Positions 23,471 to 34,500 of a DNA stretch of 64,000 nt are shown in pieces. Below the pieces are notes generated by a model. The model was given only the letters and a program-made list of their open reading frames with translations. It was not told the origin of the DNA and ran no database searches. Both the position numbers and the translations under genes were made by a program. Origin of the DNA: Heloderma charlesbogerti (lineage: Eukaryota; Chordata; Lepidosauria; Squamata; Helodermatidae). The DNA lies in NCBI GenBank assembly GCA_026122225.1, contig JANEZZ010000468.1:645001-709000 (forward strand), in the 5' to 3' direction. The stretch's first letter is position 1. The number at the start of each line of letters is the position of its first letter.

Positions 23471-24295
23471 TAGACAATGTAGCTCTGGAGATCAGACCTA
23501 TGGTGGTTGTTTGGGATGGGTATGGATTTTCTGGTAGTTTAATTGAGCACTCGCACAAATAGGAGACTCCAAGCAAATATGTATTATTCCATATGGCTAG
23601 CATTGGTGATTACCTTCAGCAGGTGTCCATCCTTCCCAAGGTAGATGAAGAATAGCAGTGATCCAGATATTATACATACCAGGACTCAGTGTTGTGTGTG
23701 CAAAACTTTGATGTGGTGTAGCCTTAGAATCTGTGGCCAGCTAATATATGCTCCTGGTTGGCATTTATGAGCATTCAGATCTGATATTTTCTTAAGGAGA
23801 AATGTGTGCCTAAGAGGCAGTCAATCCTCATCTAGTTCACATTTATCACAACTTGGATGGGAATGTGGCAAGGGAAATAGCCCACACTGCAGTAAGTCCT
23901 GTGGGGAAGACCTGAGGTCATACTTCTCAAGTTCTTATACAATGGTTAACTTAGATCCATAGCAGGTTAATGCACATCGGTAGAGAGCGAATGTGGAGTC
24001 CAACCACATATTCAAAGCTTTTGCATGCTCACTGAGAATACAGAATACTCTATTATAATTTCCTTATGAAGTCTATTGTGCTGCTTATTGAAATGAATGC
24101 TCAGTCTCTCACCCAATGTAATCTGTCATAGAGTATGCCCCGATGGTTGCTTCCTGCACTGCTGGTGGTTCTCCAGTTTAATGCTGCACTAGAGATATGG
24201 CATGTGCCATTTGTGCCATAACTTCCTTTGGGAAGTTCTTGCTGCCTGCTGAGAGCTGCTTATAGTGATCTTAAATGTATGGGAAAGGCAGAATA

Positions 24296-24371
24296 TTAAT
24301 TTTTGTGAACCGCCCAGAGAGCTTCGGCTATTGGGCAGTATAGAAATAAATAAATAAATAAATAAATAAAT
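24296..24371 (+). mobile_element. L2-clade LINE tail fragment
   Basis: GTGAACCGCCCAGAGAGCTT, then GGCTATTGGGCAGTATAG, then AAATAAATAAA units. The same arrangement ends the LINEs at 37610 and 52080. Confidence 0.75.
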
Positions 24372-24404
24372 GCTTTACACAAATGCATTTAAATAATACT
24401 GTAG

Positions 24405-24560
24405 TGTAGCCTTCCACAACACGGTGACCTCTAGGTGTGTGTCACCAACTTGGTGACCTCTCAATTCCCATCAGCCCCAGCCAGCATGGCCAGTGGTCAG
24501 GAATGCTGGGAATTGTAATCCAAAACAGCTGGAAGGCATCACATTGGGGAATGTTGCTGT
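24405..24560. repeat. Palindromic MITE, family A (with internal duplication)
   Basis: The left side carries GGTGACCTCTAGGTGTGTGT and a second GGTGACCTCTCAATTCCCAT. The right arm is GTAATCCAAAACAGCTGGAA. Decayed. Confidence 0.65.
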
Positions 24561-24691
24561 AGTGGCTATAAGCTGTGAATGAGGAAGTCTCTTGCTCATA
24601 TCTCACTTCTGCAATAAACTTTAGCAAACAACTATGTCTTTTCCTCAATATCTCTCAACCTGCAATTGGGGTACAATAATATTGCTCATAG

Positions 24692-24774
24692 GTTGCAATC
24701 TTATGTACACTTAATTTGGGGGTAAGCTCCATTGAACACAGTGAGATTTATTTATGGGGAAACATGCATATCTC
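24692..24774. repeat. Palindromic MITE, family B
   Basis: TTGCAATCTTATGTACACTT, the centre CTCCATTGAACACAGTGAGA, then ACATGCATATCTC. Confidence 0.65.
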
Positions 24775-25519
24775 TGTTACTGAGATAATGTATGTGAAGT
24801 AACTGATATATATTAATATTATTATTATTATTAATTATATGTTCTGCCACATATACTGACCCTGCTAATCCCTTTTTCTGCTGTTTGAGCTTGGGGAGGA
24901 TCAGTACAATTCTTGTCGTTTTAGATGCGCTACATCAACCTGCGTGACACCTAATTTTTTCTCCCTCTGCTTCGAAGTGCGCTTGCTTTGCATTCACAAG
25001 GAATTTTTTAAAATTGCCCAACATGATGCTCAGACACCTTAGCCAAGCACTTTGAACACAACATGGAGCAACCAGGGCAGATAGAGACCAAAGAATCTCT
25101 CCTTTGGCAGTGTCATGCCAGTGGCAGAGAGACCTGCTTTGTTGCCATCTGATCTGAGAGCCAAAGACTACATAATGCTGTTGGCATGTCTTCTTGTGGT
25201 GGGGGGATGAGTTCCTGTCACTTATCGGTGCTCCTCCCCAACACATGGATGGCTTTTGTCTCCAGAAGATGAATCTATTTGGTCTCTGGTGGGCTGCAGC
25301 ACGGATAGGACCATACCAGGGATAAAAATGGAAAGACGCAGGTTTCAGACTGGAATGGCTGTAGGAGCCAAAAAGCAAGTGGCAAAGGAAACCCAATAGC
25401 CTGAAAAGCACAATGATTTGTTCAGAGAAGGGCAGGGAACTGAGATAAAAAAGCCCTGCTAAGATCAGAAACTCTGGCGTGCACAGTGTGCCATTGTTCA
25501 GCTGTCACACTTCCCTTTA

Positions 25520-25632
25520 CTTTATTGCTTTTGTCCAACACCCTATTGTTCCACTTCCTTTTGTCCCATATTCAGTGTGCTGGCTTTTCATTACCCAGCC
25601 AACCCTGTTGTTTTCATTTCTTTTGTCTGAAG
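25520..25632. promoter_or_regulatory. Cluster of SOX/HMG-type motifs, candidate enhancer
   Basis: Several CTTTTGTC or ATTGTT cores lie within ~110 bp: 25527-25534, 25545-25550, 25558-25565 and 25620-25627. They fit the established SOX consensus (A/T)(A/T)CAA(A/T)G loosely on the opposite strand. The surrounding ~450 bp has no repeat that I recognise. It lies about 2.8 kb before the first coding exon of SOX13. Confidence 0.3.
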
Positions 25633-26829
25633 TTCCTGAGAGGAAGGTTTTATTTTCAGCAGTTTGATTAATTCACAGCTTGAGACAGGCTTTGTTTGTT
25701 ATGTAATTACTGCCCTGCGCTTTTCCAGAGCTCCGAGTGGCAGTGATGGTGGCACTTGGCCAGTTGTAATGGCTGCTCTTGCCCCAAACCCTTTGTGCTT
25801 CTGCTGCTGTTTTATCTTGGCGTAACTGGAAAATTGCTGTGTGGTTGCATTGTATTGGTTCTGGTTCTGAAAGACCTGGGAGGCCCAAGACAAGTTGCCC
25901 CTGAGGGCCAGCTTGCCTGTAACATTTTCCCTACATCGATACCACCTTTGTGCAGGAAAAGGCATGTACCATGTATGTATATGGCCATGCACAAAGAATG
26001 CATACATGGCTGTTTCATTTCATGGCTACGTCCTATACCTCATTCAGGAATTTTCTCTTACAACAAATCCTGGTCTTATCTCCACATGCTTTTCCTTTCT
26101 CCTTTCCTTTCCTTTTTTTTTAAAGTCCAGCAATGTGATGTTCTTGTAGGGCAGAGGTCCTCAATCTTTTTGGACCCAAGGGCACATTTGGAAATCTGAG
26201 AAACTGTCATGGGTACCACCACAAAGTGGCTGTTGTAGGTTGTGTGGCTAGTCACAAAGGACAAGTAACTTGCCCAAATAACTAAGTACAAGGCAGAAGT
26301 TGGGTTTGAGCCCCAAATAGCAAACTGCAACTTTGACCCCCACAAAGCATGACTAAACACCCATTTCACAGAAGGCAAACTGGTGGGGCTTAGAGACAAG
26401 GAACTTCCCAAAAAAACTGAGTAGTGTCAGAGCACCAAAACACAAAACCACTCATTTGAACACATATTTTTCTAATCCAACAGAATACCCATTTCACAGA
26501 AGATAGGCAAATTGAATTCTCCAAATCCTAATAGAAAGAAAATATTCTAAAATTAATTTTGTTCCCAATTTTAAATCATGCCCCCACCACCAACCAGACA
26601 GCTGTTTGGAAGGCTGAGGGGAGTGTGGCTGTGATGGGGAGAAGGACCTGTGCGGAGAGCTATCCCTGTTCCCCATCCTCATCATTTAAACCTCTTGCTT
26701 CCCTTCCCAGTGTCAGCTGGGCAATGGCTACTGTACTATGATGGCAGAAGTGCACTCATGGCACCTGCAGTAAAGGCATTGTGTTGTCCACACGTCATAC
26801 ATACATTCATACATCCTACACGCATGTAT

Positions 26830-26871
26830 GTCTCCTCCTCCTCCTCCTCCTCCTCCTCCTCCTCCTCCTCA
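26830..26871. repeat. (TCC)n microsatellite
   Basis: About thirteen CTC/TCC units. They create serine- or leucine-run open frames that are not genes. Confidence 0.95.
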
Positions 26872-27479
26872 GGCCCAGTCGCTCCACTGGCCTTCTTGCT
26901 CTGCCACAATCACTTTGCTGCTCTCCTTGCCTTGTCCCCATGGTTGCTTCTCCCCTCCTCCCCCAGTAGCTTACCAGGCATCAATGTGAGGGGTTCCATG
27001 ATGGCTGGGGGTACTGCAAAGTGCAGCACCAACTCAGGCTCTAGCCACCCACCCTCTTAATTTCTGTAAAGGCACTCTGGAGAAATCAAGATGACAGGTG
27101 GCTGGAGCCTTGCGACATTCCTATTCTCCCTGAAAAAGCGTTAAAACAAAACAACGAACAGTTGTAAAGGGAAGGCCAGGAGAGCCACACAGGTGCCTGC
27201 ATTGGGAAAGGCCATTTTATTATTTCATTAACTTCATACATTTATAGCCTGCCTTTCTTCCATCGTAGAGCTCAAGGTGCTGAACACGTGGTTCTTAAGC
27301 AGGCTCCAGGGCTTTGAAGATGCTCCAGATGCAGCGTGGGCAACGTGTTTTACTTGCTTTTTAACAAACAGTGTGAGGTTCAAATATATTCAACCAGTTC
27401 TGCTGCAGTTGCACTCGCTGGTGGTTAGTTTCTGAGCCCAGTACTAGTTGGTGGTTAGTTTCTGGTAGTTAGTTTTAAG

Positions 27480-27985
27480 TCTCTGGTGCTCACCTTTAAA
27501 GCTTTCCATGGCCTTGGATTTGCCTAACTTGGAAAGCACCTCTCCCCGTAGAAGCCCTCTTAGTCCTTTACTTAGGTTTGGATCTACTTCTTTCCTCTCA
27601 GGGTGCAATCCAATACACACTTAGTACCAAGGAGTAAGCCCCATTGACCTCAGTGAGGCTTAGTACTAAGTAGACATGCATAGGATTACACTGTTAAAGA
27701 GGCAAGACTAATGGTGGGAAGGAGGAGTGACTCATCTGTGGTAGCCTCAAGGCCTTAGAACTCTGAGGAAGTGTATTAGAGCAGCTCCCTTTTAATTTTA
27801 AGGAGGAAAAAGAAAGAAAGTAAAGCATATATTTGTAATTTAGGTTTGGGGGCTTTGTTTTATTGTGGTTTTGGTTTGATGTTTGCGGTATTTTTAGGCT
27901 TGTAATTTTATTATAATTTTATTTCTTTTGTAATTTTGCTGTTGCTTGAATTGTTAGCCACCTTGAATGTATGATAAGGTGGCAT
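27480..27985 (+). mobile_element. Decayed L2-clade LINE 3' end, split by a MITE
   Basis: The stretch CTCACCTTTAAAGCTTTCCA corresponds to the LTFKTLY region of the L2 at 37255. The end near 27940-27985 (TTGTTAGCCACCTTGAATGT) resembles an L2 tail. A family-B palindrome sits at 27600-27695. Confidence 0.5.
27600..27695. repeat. Palindromic MITE, family B
   Basis: AGGGTGCAATCCAATACACA at the left and ATGCATAGGATTACACTGTT at the right, around CCCATTGACCTCAGTGAGGC. Confidence 0.75.
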
Positions 27986-28334
27986 ATTCTATTCTGTTCA
28001 GTTTCTTACATTTATACCCCTTTCTTTAATGGCCAATTGGCATTCATAGGGGAGCTTACAAAAGAGCTTTTAAACACGTACATACATACATACATTCTCT
28101 TTTGAGGGGTGCCAAAGCTCACATTGGATTTAAACAGTGTGGAATGTGGCTTTAAATGTTCTAGTGAGAAGAAGCCATCTAATTATCCGTGCAGCTTGTC
28201 CTCTGTGGAAACCATGTTGTGCATTGTTTGGCATTTGGAAAGCTGATACTTTTCTAAAGTGAATGAATGCTGGCCCACCTCCTCTCTTTTTTTTCTTGTC
28301 ATGGTAATCTTTTTGTCTCTCACCCTCCCTACAG

Positions 28335-28542
28335 GATGTCCATGAGGAGCCCTGCCTCTCCTCAGCTGGAGCTCAATGGAGTTGGGAACATGGTGAACTG
28401 TGCTATTAAAACAGAAGAGAAGAACGAGAGCTGCTACAAGTCTACGCAGGAGGAGGCAACTAGCACTACGCCTGGCTCTGTCAAACCACACAAATCGCCA
28501 TCACCGCCAAGTGAAGTTGTCGATCCCCCAACCCTCCCACAG
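28335..28542 (+). CDS. SOX13: SOX13 coding exon 1 (residues 1-69)
   Basis: The acceptor CCCTACAG precedes 28335, and the ATG is at 28336-28338, one base into the exon. The 5' UTR must therefore be on an upstream exon. The donor is CAG|GTGGAG, phase 0. The exon encodes [10 protein letters not shown] at the start and ends PTLPQ. The frame stays open to 28656 past the donor, but that extension is intronic and enters a repeat. Confidence 0.93.
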
Positions 28543-31500
28543 GTGGAGCAAAGTCTCTTGGGTTCTTTCTTGCCTCCTTTCCTTGAGGCAGGGCTCCCCA
28601 CTTTTTCTGATGTCAAGTGGCCTGGGCCTGGCTGCAAAGAAGTAGAATCCCACTAGGACCTGGCCCGTGACATTCTGCTGCCGAAGGCGGAGCAGCCAAC
28701 CCTACAACCACTTCTCCTCTTCCCTGCATTAAAAATACACAAATAATAAATAAATAACAATTGGCTGCCCCTTTGTGACACCCAAACTCAGCTGTCTGTG
28801 GTGGCCACCTCACACTGCCTAATGGTAAGGCCAGCCCTGAGTGGATGTTACATTTGTATCTGTGAATGTGGATCTGAGGCCCATCTCCTGATGTTTTGAT
28901 GGTCCCATGAAAGCAGCTGCAAGAAAGTCCAAGTCTGATCAGACTAGCAGCATTGCATCAGCAGTTTAAAAAACCTTTTCCCACCTGCCACTTTCCCAGT
29001 AACCCCCACCACACAGCCACTGTCTTGGCCTATATGTGATCTCCAGGGGGCAACTGGCAGCTTTCATGAAAGCACTTTAGCCTTCCTGCAGTACCACTGC
29101 TCCAATCAAAATCAGAGCCCTTCAATGGCTATTTTGAAGTAAAAACAGCAACACTGGGAGATCCACTCACAGGTCTCCGGCATCCTGTGTTGTTGGGCTC
29201 TTGAACATGTGTCAATAGAAAGAGACTTCTGAATGGTCAGGTGAACATAGGATCATAGGAAACTGCCTTATACTGAGTCAGACCATTGGTCCATCTAGCC
29301 CAGTACTGTCAACACTGACTGGCAGCAGCTCTCCAAGGTTTCAGGTAGGAGTTTTTCCAGCCCTACCTGGAGAAGCTGGGGATTGAACCTGGGACCTTCT
29401 GCATGTAAAGCAGGTGCTCTGTCACACTTAGCTACGAAATCAGTTTCATCCAAGAATGCCTGGAGTTGATCAGCAACCACTTGCTTGAGCACCTTGCCCA
29501 GGAAGGGGATGTCTTGCTATATGTGTTAGGCCAGTGATATATTGGGACAGCCCCAGTGTTGCCATGGCAGCCATGAAGTTCTGAGTTGCCCCAGAGCCAG
29601 TGACTTCAGCATGTATGCCAAGGTCTCCCAGGACAAACATCCTGGTACTTCTCAACACCAGATCTGAGGCCATCTCCCTTGACTCAATGCAGGGAGACTG
29701 ATGGGCAGCAGGGGGCAGCAGGCTGAGCAGTACATCAGGAGAAGGTCTAATCTGTGCCAAGTTCTCAACACAAGATACCTACACCCAAGATTGGTACTCA
29801 AATGGACAGGAAGCCTGGGGGAATGGAATCTCTAGAATATAGGGACCACTGCCTAGTCCTCGAGTCTGTGTTGGTGCTGTACCAAGTATCCAGGAAGGCA
29901 AAGCTGGGAGAGATTAATTTCGCCCTGTTCCTCCACTAAGTCTTGGTTATGCAGTTCCCTCATCACAGATGAGAGAGAATGCAATTTGGACCAACCTGGC
30001 ATTCAGCTTCAGCACCCGCAAACCAGAGGGCAAGCTCAACCAGACACCTTTCCATTGGGGGAAGAACCGGAAGAGGGAACAGGTGTAAGATGTCTACTCA
30101 CTCTTCTACTCAACTGGCCTTTAGCCTCCCAATGCCATGACCACTAACTGAGGTGTTCTCTCTTCCTCACCATTAGTTTAACGGCTGATCTCCAGCCCAC
30201 TGCAGCAATTTAATTATTTCCATATGTAGTGGTCTTAAAATATTTTTGGTGAGGTAGGGTGGGACGGAATCTTTTCACTAATTTCCCCATCTGTTAAATG
30301 AGCCCCCGACTCACCAAGCAGGTCTGCAGCTCATTCACTACTGGATGCTCTGACACACCCTGCATAAAAGGAAGACTTTGTGAAGATAAGGGTCTCTGTT
30401 ATCCTTCCCTTTTTAATTTCCTGAAGGCTGTTGGTGATTGACAGTGGCTCACTATCTTTCAGGAATCTACATCACCAGTGGACAAGGCAATAGATTCCAG
30501 GAACCCTGTATTCGAGTTGGCAGTTAGCAATCAGGAAAAATTGGATTTCAATAGAAACTTAAAAGAAGGTAGGAAGGATGTTTCACACCATTGTGTTCCT
30601 CATTGTCTGTACCCCCTCCCCCTTTCAGATTTCCTCTTTTCACTTCTTTCTGAGAAGAAGGCATCATTGTGTTGCATTCACAGGTGTTGCATTCACGTGA
30701 GACAAGATTCAGTCCCTGACATCTCTAGTTAAAGGCCCTCAAGTTGCAGGGCTGGAAAGACCTTGAGGTATTTTGTGTAGGTTCTAGTATTGAGGATGGA
30801 TGGTCCTGGGCTGGACAGAAAATCAGTTTGACTTAGTGAAAGGTAGCTGCATTGTCCCTTCCTTATTGGAGTAGAACCTTAGCTTCTGCAGATGGATATA
30901 GTTTTACTGGAAAAGATGTAATAATTTTAGAATGTTCATACTAGATCAAAACAAACAGCCTGTCTAGCCAAGTATCATGCTCTTAAAGAGTGAATAGTAT
31001 TAGGTATATAGGAGCAGGGGGAATGTATGTTCAGCCTTAGCTTTTGTCAATCAGATGCCTAAGAACACCTTGTGAATGAATGAATGAATTTCCTTGACCA
31101 TCTTGGCCTTTGAGGGATTTGTCCTTGGAGATTTATCCTCTTTGAGGTGATCTCATCTTCTTTTGTAGTTATTCTGTGTTATGAATGCATTGTTTCAAAT
31201 GATTTCTGAAACATTCTCTTTTCAAACTACAAAACCACTTGCATATTGCGCACTCTCTTATTGCAACAGTAATGCCAACGATTGAGAAATTACTGTCCAG
31301 TGACTGGAAAGAGAGACTTCTGGGGAAAAGTCCCATGGAATCCAAAGAAGTGAAAGGTGAGCAATTAGTTTCGTTTGGCTGTGACTGCTTTAGAACCCTC
31401 AACCATAGAGAGCAGACATAATTTGGTCTATTGGATAGAGAGGGCAAATCTTGCATCCATAACCCCTCTCTTCCTCACATCATTTAAGTCGTCAGAAGCC

Positions 31501-34500
31501 CTAATGTCATCAAATTCATGTCATCAGAGTGCAAAGAGTTTTGCCTTATTATAGAGGATGCAAAAGCACTGAAATACAAGACGTGGCTTCCAGCCATCAG
31601 CTCATGTATCTTGTGAAATTTGTGGTCTAGTCTTTGATGAGAACTCGCTCTTCTAGTATAATTGGGCTATAATTCACAAAACTGTTCATGCATGATTTCA
31701 GTAGGGCTGTCACCCAAATAAAGAAATCTTAATTGATTCATGGTCTGAGTTTGAATGTATTATTTTATTAATTTATCAGTTAAGTTTGCATACATCTGCA
31801 TATGGAACAATAGTCACTATAGAAACCTATCACCCTTTCATGTGAGAGGGAAGAAGGAATGCCTCTTCTAAGATGGTGGGTTTTGGAAGTACGTTCATTA
31901 AAACCTTCATTAAAAAGAATATTCTAAAATCTGCTGCCTAATTTATTGGAGACGCCCTTTTAACGAATCAAAAGATTTGCATTCAGCTAAACTAAGCTCT
32001 TAATTGATTAGCAGAACACTTCTATGAGAGAGGGAGGAACTGAACCAGAGGAACTGGTTGTTCCATTGCCCTGTTGGCTTGCACTGCCAGGGTGGAAGGA
32101 AGATGGGGGTGCATGGCTTCCCCCCACCTTTTTATTTGGCCTTTTTCAGCCATTTTCTTTCTTTCTCTCCCATTGACTCCAGCAGGAAGGGAATTAACTA
32201 TGCCAGCTCCAGGGCTGGCATAGTGTTGCTCCTGTTCCAGGGATGTCGAGAGCATGGGAGGGCTTCGGAATCTGTGGATCCACAGCCTCTCCCAGTACGC
32301 TTCTATTTTGTGCTCTTTGGCGTCAGAACTCTGACATTGGACAAGCACCAGCTGTAGACTTTTCCACAACCTCATGGAAGAGGCTTGCAAGGCAGTGTCT
32401 CCTTCTTTGAGGGCAGACCTCTCTTCTCTCTCTCCACCCTCAGAGAGGGAGATCTGAAAAATCCTACAGCCCCTGGGATGCCTTCTCAGGCATCATAGAA
32501 CTACAGCCATAATGTTTCAGATCTAAATGTAACCATTCCTCCTTCTCTCTTCTCTTGGGCTCTTGCACATCCCAGGAACCCAAGAAAGCCTGGCGGAGAA
32601 GGAGTTGCAGCTGCTAGTCATGATTAACCAGCTGTCTATCCTGCGGGACCAGCTGTTGACAGCCCATTCAGAGCAGAAGAACATGGCAGCTATGTTGTTT
32701 GAGAAGCAGCAGCAACAAATGGAGTTGGCCAGGCAGCAGCAGGAACAGGTAGGCAGCAAAACAACTGTTTGGGGATTGCATTTGCCCTTCTCAGCCTTTG
32801 GGATATGTCTTCAGAAGGTGGCCAAAATAGCAGGGCTGGAACGTTCAAGACCCCGCATGACCCTGAAAAGAGATCTTGTCAGTTCTTAGATACCATACAG
32901 CTAAAAAGGCTTAATAGGACTGTACCTGCCCCAAATGATACTGGAAAGGCAAACAGTTTGGAAATAGTACAGCTAACTATACTACGGTGTGGGAGTTCTA
33001 AGCTAGGGGTCACCCACATGAAAATGCTTTATGACACAAACCAAATACATGTTCAGAATGGGAACCTGCACCTCAGTACAGAGTGAACAAGTTTGTAAAC
33101 CTCATACAATAATGGGTTAATGGTGATGCAGGGAGATAATGCTGGTGTAAACAGATAGGATTGCCAGGAGTCAAAAGGATTTGCTGGCTATAATTGTGCA
33201 CATCCTCAGGGCGATCTGGTGCGTGCTGATGCATTGCTGTGCTCAGGTAAATGTGCATAGGGTTACAACCTTAGACATTAACTACTCTGGGATCCCATTT
33301 CATTTTCTCATTATCACAAAGTCAGTGTATTGGGGGGTGGGGAATGCCTATTTCTCAGCTATCAGGGAAAATAACTTTCCCTGCATGTGTAGGTTTCAAT
33401 CCACAAACTACTTGAGATGGGCCACATGAATAATAAATATAGTCCAATCGATATCTATGGAACTATAATGGTCAAGTGCAATTATGACTACTTTTCAGTG
33501 ATTTGTGAACTGTGTCGATGGATTTCTCTGTGCCTTTTAGAGATCTCTGTGCATGGTTACTTGTTGAAATCCTTACATTCCCATATTAAAAAACAATCTA
33601 GCTATATGGGAATATTGAGAAAAATTGTGAAACAATATGGAACATCGAGAAAAGTAAAAGACACACACACCCCAAGCCATGTTTCTGTCGTCATAATTTC
33701 CAAGTCTGTAAATTCAGATTTCCCCAGTTTTTAAAAGTCAACATCTCTGAGTGGTTACATGGAAAAATAAGTGCAACATATACATCAACTGTACTTTATG
33801 TCTGCCATGTTTCTGAAATGAGAAACAAAGTCTTATTCATAACTGTGTGCAAGTTAATTGCCACCTCCAGTTTATGGTCTATTTGACATAGCCCTATGCC
33901 ATCATTCCCCAACCTGGTGCCCTCCAGATATGTTGGACTACAGCCAATGCTGCTGGGGTAATAGCTGTAGTCCAACACAGCCTGCAGGAGAAGCCACCAC
34001 CACCACCACTGGGGAAGAGGCGTGCTTGCCGCCGCTGGGCCTGCTGCCGCTGCCGCTGGGCCTGCTGCCGCCGCCACTGGGCCTGCTGCCGCCGCCGCTG
34101 GACCTGCTGCTGCCGCCGCTGCCACCACCACCAGGCCTTCCCTGTGGACTTCTGCCTGGCAGACCGCCAGTCCCTGCAGGACCAGGCCCCCAGGTACCGA
34201 GCCAGCTGTGCTGCTCCACCTGCCCCTCCCTGGAGGGGCTACATAAGCTGGCTGGCTGAGGTGGCCTGGGAGAGCCAGGGCCTGCAGGAGAAGCCACCAC
34301 CACCACCACCACCGGGGAAGAGGCGTGCTTGCTGCTGCTGGGCCTGCTGCCGCCGCCGCCACCACCGCCACCACCAGGCCTTCCCTGTGGACTCCTGCCT
34401 GGCATTTTTAAGGGGATTTTAATTGTTTTGTTTGTTTTATTTTGTTGGGGGGGATTTTGTTGTGTTTTTAAGGGTGGGTAGCCTGCCTGATAGGCGGGAG

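Noticed and set aside
24935..25411. 158-codon minus-strand frame
   Set aside because: No recognisable domain and no gene context; likely chance.
26650..27060. 136-codon frame with a long serine run
   Set aside because: The run is a (TCC)n microsatellite. The frame has no recognisable domain and no splice context.
28543..28656. Longer SOX13 exon 1 (frame open to 28656)
   Set aside because: A good donor at 28543 in phase 0 joins to exon 2; the extension enters a repeat and has no SOX13 similarity.
33858..34422. Open frames rich in Pro/Leu/Ala/His/Gly on both strands
   Set aside because: They come from the GC-rich minisatellite of the LINE 5' UTR and the palindromic MITE. No domain or start context.
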